Position numbers and translations under genes: made by a program. From assembly GCA_030148085.1 (NCBI GenBank), contig JASBUF010000088.1, positions 1 through 48,483 on the forward strand: 48,483 bases of DNA, read 5' to 3'. This document shows, piece after piece, positions 9,945-19,721 of the stretch (the stretch's first letter is position 1; the number at the start of each line of letters is the position of its first letter). Below the pieces are notes generated by a model. The model did no database searches. It saw only the letters and a program-made list of their open reading frames with translations, and was not told where the DNA came from. Source of the stretch: Methylophaga sp. GTDB lineage: Bacteria > Pseudomonadota > Gammaproteobacteria > Nitrosococcales > Methylophagaceae.

Positions 9945-11117
9945 ATGAACCTGCACGAGTTTCAGGCAAAACAACTTTTTAACCGCTATGGTATCCCGAC
10001 CCCGCAAGGTCAGGCTGTCAGTGATGCTGCACAAGCAAAACAGACGGCAGAATTATTGACCGGCGAGCGCTGGGTCGTCAAAGCGCAAGTCCATACCGGT
10101 GGCCGTGGTAAGGCCGGTGGCGTTAAGGTCGTCGATACTGTCGAGGCTGTTGAGAGAGCCGCTGCAGGTATGCTGGGTCAACGCATTGTAACGCACCAGA
10201 CAACGGCGGAAGGTTTACCGATTCATCAGGTTTTGATCGAAAAGCCAAGCGATATTGCCCGCGAAATTTATCTGGCAGTACTGGTGGACCGCAGCAGTCA
10301 ACGTGTTGTGTTTATGGTGTCTGCACAAGGCGGTATGGATATCGAAGCGGTAGCTGAAGAAGATCCTGATGCCATTTTGAACCTGTATGTTGATCCGGTG
10401 GTTGGCCTGCAGGGTTATCAATGCCGTCGTGCCGGTTTCTTCCTGAGCCTGACCGGTGCTGCATTTAAGCAACTACAGCAGATCATGCAGAGCTTATATA
10501 GCCTGTTCGTTGAAAACGATGCCAGTCTGGTTGAAATCAATCCGCTGGTGGTGACTGGCGAAGGTGATCTCCTAGCTGTGGATGCCAAAATCAATCTCGA
10601 TGACAACGGCCTGTTCCGTCATGCTGAACTGGCGGACATGTTTGATCCTAGCCAGGAAGATGAGGCGGAGGTTATCGCTCGTGAGTTTGGCCTGAACTAC
10701 ATCTCGTTGGACGGAAATGTGGCCTGTATGGTCAATGGCGCTGGTCTGGCGATGGCAACCATGGATTTGATTCAGAAAGAAGGTGGCGAACCGGCTAATT
10801 TCCTCGATGTCGGCGGTGGTACCACTGCCGACCGCGTGGCTGAAGCCTTCAAGTTGATTCTGTCGGACAATAAAGTGAAGTCCATTCTGGTCAATATTTT
10901 TGGCGGTATTGTTCGTTGTGACCTGATTGCCGAAGGCATCATTCAGGCAGCCAAAGAGGTCAAACTGACCCTGCCGGTCATTGTCCGACTGGAAGGTACC
11001 AATGCGGCGATTGGCCGTGAATTACTGGCTAACAGCCAGATGAGTATTTATGCAGCGCAGGATTTAACCGATGCTGCCAAAAAAGCAGTGGCGGCTGCCG
11101 GGGAGTCAAACGCATGA
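9945..11117 (+). CDS. sucC: Succinyl-CoA synthetase (ADP-forming) beta subunit
   Basis: Beta subunit of the TCA enzyme that interconverts succinyl-CoA and succinate with nucleotide phosphorylation; the family also contains the beta subunit of malate-CoA ligase. From the ATG at 9945 the protein is 390 residues and starts [12 protein letters not shown], closely matching E. coli SucC; the frame is open further upstream but that extension has no similarity. The ATP-grasp region has [13 protein letters not shown], and the C-terminal part carries [13 protein letters not shown] and [10 protein letters not shown]. It overlaps sucD by four bases (ATGA). The genes stand apart from sucAB, at least within this window. 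Confidence 0.95.
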   Translation: MNLHEFQAKQLFNRYGIPTPQGQAVSDAAQAKQTAELLTGERWVVKAQVHTGGRGKAGGVKVVDTVEAVERAAAGMLGQRIVTHQTTAEGLPIHQVLIEKPSDIAREIYLAVLVDRSSQRVVFMVSAQGGMDIEAVAEEDPDAILNLYVDPVVGLQGYQCRRAGFFLSLTGAAFKQLQQIMQSLYSLFVENDASLVEINPLVVTGEGDLLAVDAKINLDDNGLFRHAELADMFDPSQEDEAEVIAREFGLNYISLDGNVACMVNGAGLAMATMDLIQKEGGEPANFLDVGGGTTADRVAEAFKLILSDNKVKSILVNIFGGIVRCDLIAEGIIQAAKEVKLTLPVIVRLEGTNAAIGRELLANSQMSIYAAQDLTDAAKKAVAAAGESNA

Positions 11118-11989
11118 GCATTCTTGTAAACCGTGAAACAAAAGTCATTTGCCAAGGTTTTACCGGCAAGCAGGGCACTTTTCACTCGGAGCAGGCGATT
11201 GCTTATGGCACCAACTTTGTCGGTGGTGTGACACCGGGTAAAGGCGGACAGATGCATCTGGACCGTCCGGTGTTTAACACGGTGCATGAAGCCGTTGTAG
11301 AAACCGGTGCTGATGCGACCATGATCTATGTGCCAGCTGCGTTTGCCGCTGATGCCATTCTGGAGGCTGCTGATGCCGGGATTAAGGTCATTGCCTGTAT
11401 CACCGAAGGCATTCCTGTTTTGGATATGCTGCGCGTCAAACATGCGCTCAAAGATAAAGATGTTCACCTGATTGGACCGAATTGTCCTGGTTTGATTACA
11501 CCGGGCGAATGCAAAATTGGCATTATGCCGGGCGTCATTCATCAGCCCGGTAAAATCGGTATTGTCTCGCGCTCGGGCACGCTGACCTACGAGGCTGTTC
11601 ATCAAACCACCCAAAACGGTCTCGGCCAAAGCACTTGCGTCGGTATCGGTGGTGACCCGATCCACGGTATGAACTTTATCGAAGTATTGCAGATGTTCCA
11701 GGACGATCCTCAGACCGAGGGTATTGTCATGGTCGGTGAAATCGGTGGTCATGCAGAAGAAGATGCCGCTGAATTTATCAAACAGCATGTGACCAAGCCG
11801 GTTGTGGCTTATATTGCTGGGCTTACTGCACCTCCGGGTAAACGTATGGGGCATGCCGGTGCCATCATCAGTGGCGGCGCCGGTACGGCAGAAGCTAAAC
11901 TGGCGGCATTGGAAGCGGCGGGTGCTCGTATTGCCCGCTCACCGGCTGAAATTGGTGCACGCATGCTGGAAGCGATGGAAGCCCGATAA
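11114..11989 (+). CDS. sucD: Succinyl-CoA synthetase alpha subunit
   Basis: CoA-binding, phosphohistidine-bearing subunit that pairs with SucC. The 291 residues contain the N-terminal Rossmann motif [12 protein letters not shown], the GGVTPGKGG loop, and the active-site histidine in [13 protein letters not shown]. Length and motifs match the alpha subunit exactly. The start overlaps sucC and the stop directly abuts the nadE ATG, so the three genes are almost certainly one transcript. Confidence 0.95.
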   Translation: MSILVNRETKVICQGFTGKQGTFHSEQAIAYGTNFVGGVTPGKGGQMHLDRPVFNTVHEAVVETGADATMIYVPAAFAADAILEAADAGIKVIACITEGIPVLDMLRVKHALKDKDVHLIGPNCPGLITPGECKIGIMPGVIHQPGKIGIVSRSGTLTYEAVHQTTQNGLGQSTCVGIGGDPIHGMNFIEVLQMFQDDPQTEGIVMVGEIGGHAEEDAAEFIKQHVTKPVVAYIAGLTAPPGKRMGHAGAIISGGAGTAEAKLAALEAAGARIARSPAEIGARMLEAMEAR

Positions 11990-13630
11990 ATGCAGAAACT
12001 CACCCTGGTCATGGGCCAGATTAATCCTGTTGTCGGTGATGTGGCCGGAAATGTGATGAAAATCATCACCTCGGCTCATCAGGCACGGGATGAGTTCGGT
12101 GCGGATCTGGTGATCTTCCCCGAACTGACCCTGACCGGTTACCCGCCTGAGGATCTATTGCTGAGGCCAGGCTTGCTCAAGCGGGTGAAAAAAGCCCTCA
12201 GCACTTTGCAAAAACATATTAAGGACGTTGCCGTTATCATCGGTCACCCGGATGGTGAAGTCAGAAAAGAACTCTACAATGCCGCATCGCTGATTGATAA
12301 CGCTGTGATTAGCGGCAGTTACTTCAAGCACAAACTCCCCAATTACAGTGTCTTCGATGAAAAACGTTATTTCGTTGAAGGCAAAGAAGCCTGCGTGATT
12401 GATTTTCACGGTGTACAAATCGGCCTGACTATTTGTGAAGATATCTGGTTTACTGAACCCGCCTGTCAGGCAGCGGATGATGGCGCAGAACTCATCATTA
12501 ATTTAAATGCCTCGCCCTACCGGAAAGGTAAATGGCAGCTGCGTGAGGCTGAAGTCAGAAAGCGGGTTCTGGAAACCGGATTGCCGGTGATTTACGTGAA
12601 TCAGGTTGGCGGCCAGGATGAACTGGTGTTTGATGGCTGTTCGTTTGCACTGAATTACCGTGGTGATAAGGTAGCCAGAGCACCAGCCTTTGAGTCTGGC
12701 CTGTATCCGATTAAATTAGAGCGTAATGAGCATGGGCGGATAGAACTCAGCGGCGACATGGCACAAAAAGACGATGAAACTGCCATGATCTACAAAGCGC
12801 TGGTCTCAGGTTTGCGTGACTACATTGAGAAAAATCACTTCCCCGGTGTAGTGATTGGTCTGTCAGGTGGCATTGACTCTGCATTGACCCTGGCCTTGGC
12901 GGTGGATGCCATCGGTGCTGATAGAGTGCACACGGTGATGATGCCGTCGCGCTATACCTCACAAATCAGTCTGGATGATGCCAAAACAATGGCGGATGGG
13001 CTGGGCGTTAAATACAGCGTGATTTCTATCGAGCCGACCTTTAATGCCTTTCTTGATGGCCTGTCTGAGCAGTTTTCCGGGCTGCCCGTGGATGCGACTG
13101 AAGAAAATATTCAGGCCCGCTGTCGCGGTATTATTCTGATGGCGCTGTCTAATAAAACCGGTTCTATGGTGTTATCGACCGGCAACAAGAGTGAAATGGC
13201 TGTGGGCTATTCCACGCTATACGGTGATATGGCCGGCGGTTATGCGCCCCTGAAAGATGTGTACAAAACGGTAGTCTATGAACTCTGCCACTACCGCAAC
13301 CAACTCTCTGCTGTTATTCCAGAACGGATTATTACCCGTCCACCGTCTGCTGAACTTGCTGAGGGTCAGTTGGATCAGGATAGCTTGCCAGCGTATGAAC
13401 TGCTGGATAGGATTCTGGAGCGTTATATCGCCGATGACAGTTGCTTTGAGGACCTTGTTGAACAAGGCTTTGATGCTGAAGTAGTTGCAAGGGTCATTAA
13501 AATGGTAGATCGTAACGAGTACAAACGCCGTCAGGCACCACCAGGTATTCGTATCAGCTCGCGTGCTTTTGGTCGCGATCGCCGTTATCCAATTACCTCC
13601 GGTTACACGGTTACCTCAACAATAGAGTAA
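11990..13630 (+). CDS. nadE: Glutamine-dependent NAD+ synthetase
   Basis: Last step of NAD+ synthesis: amidates nicotinate adenine dinucleotide using ammonia released from glutamine. Two domains are visible in 546 residues. The N-terminal nitrilase-type glutaminase has the Glu-Lys-Cys triad at E45, K115 and C149 (in LTICEDIW). The C-terminal ATP pyrophosphatase-type synthetase has the P-loop SGGIDS at 292-297 and STGNKSE later. The complete glutaminase domain separates it from the shorter ammonia-only NadE. It starts immediately after the sucD stop and is followed nine bases later by glnB; nadB, the first step of the same pathway, is at 24119-25732. Confidence 0.96.
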   Translation: MQKLTLVMGQINPVVGDVAGNVMKIITSAHQARDEFGADLVIFPELTLTGYPPEDLLLRPGLLKRVKKALSTLQKHIKDVAVIIGHPDGEVRKELYNAASLIDNAVISGSYFKHKLPNYSVFDEKRYFVEGKEACVIDFHGVQIGLTICEDIWFTEPACQAADDGAELIINLNASPYRKGKWQLREAEVRKRVLETGLPVIYVNQVGGQDELVFDGCSFALNYRGDKVARAPAFESGLYPIKLERNEHGRIELSGDMAQKDDETAMIYKALVSGLRDYIEKNHFPGVVIGLSGGIDSALTLALAVDAIGADRVHTVMMPSRYTSQISLDDAKTMADGLGVKYSVISIEPTFNAFLDGLSEQFSGLPVDATEENIQARCRGIILMALSNKTGSMVLSTGNKSEMAVGYSTLYGDMAGGYAPLKDVYKTVVYELCHYRNQLSAVIPERIITRPPSAELAEGQLDQDSLPAYELLDRILERYIADDSCFEDLVEQGFDAEVVARVIKMVDRNEYKRRQAPPGIRISSRAFGRDRRYPITSGYTVTSTIE

Positions 13631-13978
<348 letters not shown>

Positions 13979-13989
13979 TTTCTCAAACT

Positions 13990-14011
13990 GCGCCCGACTT
14001 TCACCGGGCGC
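13990..14011. terminator. Hairpin between convergent glnB and bamD
   Basis: GCGCCCG at 13990-13996 pairs with CGGGCGC at 14005-14011 across an eight-base loop. It sits exactly between the two convergent stops and probably ends transcription in both directions, although the following T-tracts are short and interrupted. Confidence 0.6.
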
Positions 14012-14017
14012 CGTCAT

Positions 14018-14809
14018 TTAGTTTTCTTCAAGCTTCGTCTGATGAACGTCCGCTACCCCGGTGTGGCCTGGATAGTTCAGTTCCAATACGCGCAACGCAT
14101 CTGCAGACAGATCATCCATTCCCATCACTTTATAGGCCTTGGCCATGATCACCAGCGCGTCTGGCATCGCCGGAGTACGTGAGTAATTCTCAATCACGTA
14201 TTTGGCGCGGTTGGCAGCTGCAAGGTAAGCGCTGCGACGCATGTAGTAGTTAGCGACATTGACCTCATGTTGGGCCAGTCGGTTACGCAGGTAGACAACG
14301 CGCTGCGCGGCATCCTCAGCATAACGGCTTTTTGGGAAACGTTTGACCAGGGTATTGAAGTCTTGTAATGCCGCTTCAGCTGAGCCTGGGTCACGTTGAG
14401 ATTCGTCGCGTGGAATGTATTTTTCAAACAGCCCAATATCCCGGTGGAAGTTGACCAGTCCACGAAGATAAATCGCGTAGTCGATATTCGGATTAAGTGG
14501 ATAAACACGCATAAAGCGGTCAATAGTGGCAATCGCCGTTTCCGGATCATCGGATTTATAATGAGCGTAAGCTGATTCAAGCAAAGCTTGCTGGGCGTAT
14601 TCACCGAACGGGAAGCGGGCTTCGAGTTGTTCATAATAGGTGACTGCTTTGACATAGTCACCCAAATCGAGTGCCGCCTTGGCTTCGGCATAGATTCGTT
14701 CAACACTCCAGCTTTCGTCAGCTTTGATTTCTTCTTTCTCGAAGAATGAGCAACCGGTCAGTGTGGTGGCAGCAAGGCCAAGGAGCAGTGGCAGGTAATA
14801 TGTTTTCAT
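14018..14809 (-). CDS. bamD: Outer membrane protein assembly factor BamD
   Basis: Essential lipoprotein of the BAM complex that inserts beta-barrel proteins into the outer membrane. The 263 residues start with a lipoprotein signal peptide ending LTGC (lipidated C20). Tetratricopeptide-type repeats follow, with family hallmarks such as AKAALDLGDYVKAVTYYEQLEARFPFGEYAQQALL condensed across residues 44-78, the AIYLRGLVNF segment and the QRVVYLRNRLAQHE helix. Length is typical (about 245-270). It is transcribed alone from the 143-base region shared with the L,D-transpeptidase gene. Confidence 0.95.
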   Translation of the reverse strand: MKTYYLPLLLGLAATTLTGCSFFEKEEIKADESWSVERIYAEAKAALDLGDYVKAVTYYEQLEARFPFGEYAQQALLESAYAHYKSDDPETAIATIDRFMRVYPLNPNIDYAIYLRGLVNFHRDIGLFEKYIPRDESQRDPGSAEAALQDFNTLVKRFPKSRYAEDAAQRVVYLRNRLAQHEVNVANYYMRRSAYLAAANRAKYVIENYSRTPAMPDALVIMAKAYKVMGMDDLSADALRVLELNYPGHTGVADVHQTKLEEN

Positions 14810-14952
14810 CGGCTTAGAGTACGTTAGCTGGATGTTAAGGTAAAGTTCGATCTTAGCCGTTTTTGTGTGTCAAAGCACGTCTTTAGCGATTATCTATTTT
14901 ATAGAATCCAGTACAATATGCGTCTTTAACCCTTTCTATCAGGACTCTATTC

Positions 14953-16116
14953 ATGTTGCGTCGTTTGTTGTCTACTGCCATCGGCCTGACTTTATCAGCA
15001 TCAGTTCATGCTACTACCTATGATTTGGTCGACACAGAAACCAGTGTCGTTGGTCATAACATGGTGGTTTATAGCCGAGCAGAAGATACTCTGCTGGATA
15101 TCGCCAGACAGTTTGATCTTGGTTATCGAGATATTACCGATGCCAATCCTGAGGTTGATGCCTGGTTGCCGGGCGAAAATACACCGGTAGTGCTGCCGAC
15201 GCGTTTTATTCTGCCTGATGCAGCCAAACAAGGGATCGTGATCAACATTGCGGAAATGCGCCTGTATTACTATCCAAAAGTAGGTAACGGTGAAACGCAG
15301 CAGGTTATCACTCATCCGATTGGCATTGGTCGAGAAGGTTGGGCAACACCGTTGGGTAAAGCCCGCATCACGCAAAAGGTGAAAGATCCTTCCTGGACAC
15401 CGCCAGAGTCTATCCGCAAGGAACACGCTGAAAATGGTGACCCTTTACCGCGCGTTGTGCCTGCCGGACCGAATAATCCGCTTGGTGCGTATGCTATGCG
15501 CTTATCAATGCCAGGCTATTTGTTACACGGCACCAATAAACCTTACGGTGTGGGTCTACGTGTCAGCCATGGCTGTATTCGCCTGTTTCCGGAAGATATC
15601 GAAAATCTGTTCGGTATCACCCCGAGTAATACGCCGGTTGAAATTGTTTACCAGCCGCATAAGGCTGGGGTACGTAATGGTCAGTTATACCTGGAAGCGC
15701 ATCGTCAACAAAAAGACATCGATCAGCGTGAAGGTAATAATATGACGCCGATGGTAAAAGCGATTCTGAACGTACAGGATGGTCTGCCCTCGGATGAGCA
15801 CTGGCCGTATGCAGAAACTGTGGTACGTCAGCAGCAGGGCGTGGTGAAACCGGTAGGCCAGAACCAGCTGGATATCGTCGAGAACCTCTGGTTTGTTCAT
15901 GCCGGTATGAATAAGAAGGCGACAAATAAGGTGCGTCAGGCGATTACCCAACTGCAGTTGGGTGATATGTACTGGCCGGCGCGTTCCGGTGCTAGAGAGC
16001 AAACCCTGATCGGTCCATTTAACAGTCAGGAAGAGGCGCAACTGATCGCTAATGAGCTTAGTGCAACGGCAGGTGTGTCGGTATGGACAGCACAATTGAG
16101 CAGTGATGCCCTGTAA
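14953..16116 (+). CDS. L,D-transpeptidase with LysM-like and SPOR-like ends
   Basis: Periplasmic YkuD-family enzyme that forms 3-3 peptidoglycan crosslinks or attaches proteins to peptidoglycan. The 387 residues begin with a cleavable signal peptide (1-20, cut after SVHA). Next is a LysM-like segment (about 37-85, with DTLLDIARQF and a later LPTRFILP). The YkuD catalytic domain has the histidine in LLHGTNKPYG (H192) and the nucleophile in VSHGCIRL (C208). The order matches the ErfK/YbiS group. The last 35 residues (IGPFNSQEEAQLIANEL) look like half of a SPOR repeat, which is not standard in that group. A lipoprotein gene that could be its substrate lies just downstream on the opposite strand. 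Confidence 0.92.
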   Translation: MLRRLLSTAIGLTLSASVHATTYDLVDTETSVVGHNMVVYSRAEDTLLDIARQFDLGYRDITDANPEVDAWLPGENTPVVLPTRFILPDAAKQGIVINIAEMRLYYYPKVGNGETQQVITHPIGIGREGWATPLGKARITQKVKDPSWTPPESIRKEHAENGDPLPRVVPAGPNNPLGAYAMRLSMPGYLLHGTNKPYGVGLRVSHGCIRLFPEDIENLFGITPSNTPVEIVYQPHKAGVRNGQLYLEAHRQQKDIDQREGNNMTPMVKAILNVQDGLPSDEHWPYAETVVRQQQGVVKPVGQNQLDIVENLWFVHAGMNKKATNKVRQAITQLQLGDMYWPARSGAREQTLIGPFNSQEEAQLIANELSATAGVSVWTAQLSSDAL

Positions 16117-16140
16117 ACGCTAAGGTCAAATTGCAGACAA

Positions 16141-16170
16141 AAAAAAGCCGGGACAAGTCCCGGCTTTTTT
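16141..16170. terminator. Bidirectional rho-independent terminator
   Basis: GCCGGGAC (16147-16154) pairs with GTCCCGGC (16157-16164) with an AA turn, flanked by six A on the left and six T on the right. It serves the L,D-transpeptidase gene on plus and the lipoprotein gene on minus. Confidence 0.92.
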
Positions 16171-16189
16171 GCATGTAACAAGTGAAAAA

Positions 16190-16489
16190 TTACTTGCTCA
16201 TTGCTTTTTCGAACATACGGTCGATTTTTGCACAGCATTCTTCGACTCGTGACATCGCTTCATCAGCAGTTTTCTGGGCATTCATCGCAGCCAGTTCTGC
16301 GTCAGTAGCAGTGCGTTGTGCTGTATCAGCAGTGCTTTGAGCATTGCGTGCAGCTGACAGTGCTGAATCAGCAGAAGATTGTGCTGATTCTACAGAGGCT
16401 TTCAACGCTTCCATCTCAGCTGTGTTGGCACAAGCGGTCAACAGAGCTAAAGGCAGGATTACGGCACTCAGTTTTGCTAATGGTTTCAT
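16190..16489 (-). CDS. Lpp/OprI-like alanine-zipper lipoprotein
   Basis: Small outer-membrane lipoprotein of 99 residues. The signal peptide ends LTAC (lipidated C20). The mature part is a single long helix rich in alanine, serine and aspartate in heptad-like spacing (repeats of SAxxAQxxAD type), as in the Lpp/OprI family, followed by a short tail with two adjacent cysteines (ECCAKID) and ending KAMSK. In that family the C-terminal lysine can be linked to peptidoglycan by L,D-transpeptidases; here a lysine is the last residue and such an enzyme is encoded next door, so linkage is a reasonable inference. The strong ribosome binding site AAGGAG and a perfect -10 suggest high expression. Confidence 0.88.
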   Translation of the reverse strand: MKPLAKLSAVILPLALLTACANTAEMEALKASVESAQSSADSALSAARNAQSTADTAQRTATDAELAAMNAQKTADEAMSRVEECCAKIDRMFEKAMSK

Positions 16490-16533
16490 TTATATTCTCC
16501 TTGAAAGAAATTACCAGTTTTAATGGCAGGCAT

Positions 16534-16539
16534 ATTATA
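16534..16539 (-). promoter_or_regulatory. -10 element for the alanine-zipper lipoprotein
   Basis: A perfect TATAAT on the minus strand, 45 bases before the lipoprotein start. The -35 region at the right spacing is poor (TGTTTT), so the call rests mostly on the -10 and the position. Confidence 0.45.
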
Positions 16540-16652
16540 TTGCTTCTTCGCAACATAAAACATACGCTAACAAGAAATTTTTTTACTGTCTATCTAGGCT
16601 TAGGGAAAATGCGAACTCTATCGATAAAGCTCGCGATAGGGTGATAAATAGT

Positions 16653-16661
16653 TGTTATAAT
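16653..16661 (+). promoter_or_regulatory. Extended -10 promoter for suhB
   Basis: TGTTATAAT is a perfect extended -10 (TGnTATAAT). No good -35 is seen, which fits this promoter type. The start of transcription would be near 16668, giving a leader of about 67 bases before suhB. Confidence 0.55.
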
Positions 16662-16734
16662 GATGCGTTTTAGATGTGACTTGTTTTCATTCAGAAAAGC
16701 ACATCGTCTTAACCGCTCTGGAAAAATTTGTCTT

Positions 16735-17529
16735 ATGCACCCAATGCTGAATATTGCGATTCGGGCTGCCCGCAGTGCCGGCAGTTTGATCATGCGATCC
16801 CTGCAACATGTCGAACACCTGGAAGTAACCACGAAAGGCCGGAATGACTACGTTTCCGACGTTGATCACCTAGTGGAACAGGAAATCATCAAGACCATTA
16901 AAAAAGCGTATCCTGATCACGCAATCATGGCAGAAGAGTCTGGCAACGCTGGTGAAAGTGATACCGTCTGGATTATTGACCCGCTGGATGGCACGACAAA
17001 TTTCCTGCATGGCTTCCCGCACTTTTGCGTGTCAATCGCCGTTCAGGTGAAGGGCCGTGTTGAACATGCCGTCGTCTATGATCCACAACGTGACGAGTTG
17101 TTTACAGCAAGTCGCGGCGAAGGTGCAAAGCTTAATGACCGTCGTCTGCGCATTAATAAGCGCCGAGATCTGAACGATGCGCTACTCGCAACCGGCTTTC
17201 CATTCAAATATCCTCAACACCATGACAGCTACATGGCGAGCTTTAACGCCTTGTTCCCACAGGTAGCTGATATCCGTCGTGCAGGCTCCGCTGCACTGGA
17301 TCTGGCATATGTTGCCGCTGGTCGTCTGGATGGCTATTGGGAAATTGGTTTACAGAACTGGGATCTTGCCGCTGGTCTGTTGCTGGTGGAAGAAGCCGGT
17401 GGTCTGGTCACCGATTTTGCCGGCAGAGATGATCTATTTAATAAAGGTAACGTGGTCGCCGCAGGCTTTGGTGTGCACAAACTGATGCTGAAAGCGATTG
17501 AACCTCATCTGCCTGAACCATTGAAATAA
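16735..17529 (+). CDS. suhB: Inositol-1-monophosphatase family protein SuhB
   Basis: Mg2+-dependent phosphatase that hydrolyses inositol monophosphate; in enterobacteria SuhB also joins the rRNA antitermination complex. I use the ATG at 16735 because the protein then begins MHPMLNIAIRAAR like E. coli SuhB; the upstream in-frame extension looks non-coding and lies across the promoter. The 264 residues hold the metal-binding motifs AEESG, DPLDGTTNF (D82 and D85) and QNWDLAAG (D210). All metal ligands are present. It appears monocistronic, followed by a 70-base gap before typA. Confidence 0.95.
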   Translation: MHPMLNIAIRAARSAGSLIMRSLQHVEHLEVTTKGRNDYVSDVDHLVEQEIIKTIKKAYPDHAIMAEESGNAGESDTVWIIDPLDGTTNFLHGFPHFCVSIAVQVKGRVEHAVVYDPQRDELFTASRGEGAKLNDRRLRINKRRDLNDALLATGFPFKYPQHHDSYMASFNALFPQVADIRRAGSAALDLAYVAAGRLDGYWEIGLQNWDLAAGLLLVEEAGGLVTDFAGRDDLFNKGNVVAAGFGVHKLMLKAIEPHLPEPLK

Positions 17530-17535
17530 ATACGT

Positions 17536-17545
17536 CCCCCCCCCC
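17536..17545 (+). repeat. Run of ten cytosines between suhB and typA
   Basis: An uninterrupted C10 tract starting seven bases after the suhB stop and 54 bases before the typA start. It is the longest G/C homopolymer I noticed in the window. It lies outside any gene, so length change would alter spacing in the typA upstream region, not a reading frame. Confidence 0.9.
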
Positions 17546-17565
17546 AAAGGGCCTCTTTTCCTAAA

Positions 17566-17580
17566 GCATGTCTGACATGC
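17566..17580. promoter_or_regulatory. Inverted repeat upstream of typA
   Basis: GCATGTC, a single T, then GACATGC: a perfect seven-base dyad 20 bases before the typA ATG. The tight centre suggests a protein-binding site more than an RNA hairpin. No regulator can be assigned. Confidence 0.4.
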
Positions 17581-17599
17581 CTTAATAGACTATAAATTT

Positions 17600-19432
17600 A
17601 TGACTGATAACGTTAAAGACATTTCCAAGCTGCGTAATATCGCGATCATCGCGCACGTTGACCATGGTAAGACCACCCTGGTTGACCAGCTGTTGCGCCA
17701 ATCCGGTACCTTTGGTGAACATGAAGAACTGACAGAGCGCGTCATGGACTCCAATGATCTGGAACGTGAACGCGGTATTACCATTCTGTCTAAAAACACC
17801 GCTATTCGCTGGAATGATTACCACATCAATATCGTGGACACCCCGGGCCACGCCGACTTTGGTGGAGAAGTAGAGCGGGTACTATCGATGGTGGACTCAG
17901 TTTTGTTGCTGGTCGACTCTGCTGAAGGTCCGATGCCACAAACTCGTTTCGTAACACAGAAAGCGCTGGCACTCGGTCTCAAACCTATCGTTGTTATCAA
18001 TAAGATTGATAAACCGGCAGCCCGTCCTGCCTGGGTTCTGGATCAAACCTTTGATCTGTTCGTGAACCTTGATGCGACGGATGAGCAGCTGGATTTCGAC
18101 GTCATTTACGCTTCAGGCCTGAATGGTTTTGCCAACATGGATGAAACTGTGCATGAAGGCGATATGACCCCGCTGTTCGAACTGATTGTAGAAAAAGTCA
18201 GCCCACCGGATGTCGATGTCGATGGCCCGTTCCGTATGCAGGTTTCATCATTGGATTACAACAGCTACGTCGGGGTTATCGGTGTCGGTCGTGTCCAACG
18301 TGGCCGTGTTAAAACCAATACACCGGTTACTGTTGTCGATACAGATGGTAAAACGCGTAATGGTCGTGTGATGCAGGTGATGGGCTTCCTTGGCTTGAAG
18401 CGTGAAGAAGTGCCCGAAGCACAGGCTGGCGATATCATTGCCTTCACAGGTCTGGATCCGCTGAATATTTCAGACACGATTTGTGATCAGAATGCGGTTG
18501 AAGCTTTGCCTGCACTGTCAGTGGATGAGCCTACCGTAACCATGACATTCCAGGTCAATAACTCACCGTTTGCCGGTAAAGAAGGCAAATTCATCACCAC
18601 GCGCCAGATCAAAGAGCGTCTTGATCGTGAGTTGATTCATAACGTGGCTCTGCGTGTAGAGCAATCGCCAACCGACCCGGATAAATTCAAGGTCTCAGGT
18701 CGTGGTGAGTTGCACCTGTCCGTATTGATCGAAAATATGCGTCGTGAAGGCTTTGAGCTGGGTGTATCGCGTCCAGAAGTTATCATCCGTGAAATCGACG
18801 GCGAAAAACATGAGCCTTTCGAATCCGTCACGATTGATATCGAAGAAGAGCATCAGGGCACCATTATGGAAAAAATGGGTGAGCGTGGTGCTGAGATGAA
18901 AAACATGGTGCCGGATGGTAAGGGCCGTGTTCGTCTGGACTTTATGATTCCATCACGTGGTCTGATTGGCTTCCGCACCGAGTTCCTGACTGCAACGCAG
19001 GGTACAGGCCTGATCTACAGTGTGTTTGATCATTACGGCCCGATGAAGCCGGGCAGCTTCGGTAAACGTATCAATGGTGTATTGATTGCTAACGGTGTTG
19101 GTAAAGCGGTGGCCTTTGCTATCTTCAACCTGCAGGAACGTGGCCGTATGTTTATCGGTCATGGTGACGAAGTTTACGAAGGTATGATTATTGGTATTCA
19201 CACACGTGATAACGATCTGGTGGTTAACCCACTTAAGGGTAAACAGCTGACCAATATGCGTGCCTCAGGTTCAGATGAGGCGGTGACCTTGGTACCGCCA
19301 ATTCGCATGAGTCTGGAGCAGTCACTGGAATTTATTGGTGAAGATGAGTTGCTGGAAGTAACGCCTAAATCATTGCGTTTGCGTAAAAAACTGTTACTGG
19401 AACACGAGCGGAAACGCGCATCACGCGCGTGA
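17600..19432 (+). CDS. typA: Ribosome-associated GTPase TypA/BipA
   Basis: Translational GTPase that binds the 70S ribosome and supports ribosome assembly and stress or cold adaptation. The 610 residues carry G1 HVDHGKTT (19-26), switch [21 protein letters not shown] (G4), and the elongation-factor-like domains that follow, ending with the BipA-specific C-terminal domain ([19 protein letters not shown]). The start gives seven residues more than the E. coli protein, with no internal Met to choose instead. No Shine-Dalgarno sequence is visible: the upstream bases are A/T-rich (ACTATAAATTT), so initiation may rely on an unstructured leader. Confidence 0.95.
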   Translation: MTDNVKDISKLRNIAIIAHVDHGKTTLVDQLLRQSGTFGEHEELTERVMDSNDLERERGITILSKNTAIRWNDYHINIVDTPGHADFGGEVERVLSMVDSVLLLVDSAEGPMPQTRFVTQKALALGLKPIVVINKIDKPAARPAWVLDQTFDLFVNLDATDEQLDFDVIYASGLNGFANMDETVHEGDMTPLFELIVEKVSPPDVDVDGPFRMQVSSLDYNSYVGVIGVGRVQRGRVKTNTPVTVVDTDGKTRNGRVMQVMGFLGLKREEVPEAQAGDIIAFTGLDPLNISDTICDQNAVEALPALSVDEPTVTMTFQVNNSPFAGKEGKFITTRQIKERLDRELIHNVALRVEQSPTDPDKFKVSGRGELHLSVLIENMRREGFELGVSRPEVIIREIDGEKHEPFESVTIDIEEEHQGTIMEKMGERGAEMKNMVPDGKGRVRLDFMIPSRGLIGFRTEFLTATQGTGLIYSVFDHYGPMKPGSFGKRINGVLIANGVGKAVAFAIFNLQERGRMFIGHGDEVYEGMIIGIHTRDNDLVVNPLKGKQLTNMRASGSDEAVTLVPPIRMSLEQSLEFIGEDELLEVTPKSLRLRKKLLLEHERKRASRA

Positions 19433-19452
19433 TTCCGGTCCAAACCGGTGAC

Positions 19453-19489
19453 AAAAAAGGGTATTCTTTATGGGTACCCTTTTTTTTTT
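19453..19489 (+). terminator. Rho-independent terminator after typA
   Basis: AAAAAAGGGTA pairs with TACCCTTTTTT across an 11-base loop and runs into a T-tract of about ten. A smaller hairpin (CCGGT-CCAA-ACCGG, 19435-19448) lies just before it. Confidence 0.85.
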
Positions 19490-19499
19490 GAGGTGAATG

Positions 19500-19721
19500 A
19501 TGCGCATTCTGGTTTTACTGGCTATCGGGCTATTGCTCTATATCATTATCGGCAATCTGCTGCGGAAGAGCAGAAAGTACCCGTCTACAGGCACAAGCAG
19601 CGAGCGGATGGTCCGCTGTGAACATTGCGGGTTGCATATCGTTGAGAAGGAAGCTCTACAAGATAATCGTCAGTATTTCTGTTCTACGGATCATCTTGAG
19701 GCCCACCGCCAGTCCCGATGA
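19500..19721 (+). CDS. PP0621-family zinc-ribbon membrane protein
   Basis: Short protein of 73 residues with one N-terminal transmembrane helix (about 2-19), a basic stretch, then a small metal-site pattern CEHCG with a later FCSTDHLEAH, typical of the PP0621 family found upstream of pilS in many gammaproteobacteria. Function is unknown. I prefer the ATG at 19500 over the one at 19497 because it lies six bases after GAGG. The stop overlaps the pilS start (ATGA), so the protein is probably co-translated with the two-component pair. Confidence 0.85.
   Translation: MRILVLLAIGLLLYIIIGNLLRKSRKYPSTGTSSERMVRCEHCGLHIVEKEALQDNRQYFCSTDHLEAHRQSR

Noticed and set aside
16660-16734. Longer N terminus for SuhB from the ATG at 16660
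   Set aside because: The added 25 residues have no family similarity and the start lies inside the predicted extended -10 element.
17591-17596. TATAAA just before typA as a -10 element
   Set aside because: It would place the transcript start inside the typA start codon, and there is no -35 at the right distance.
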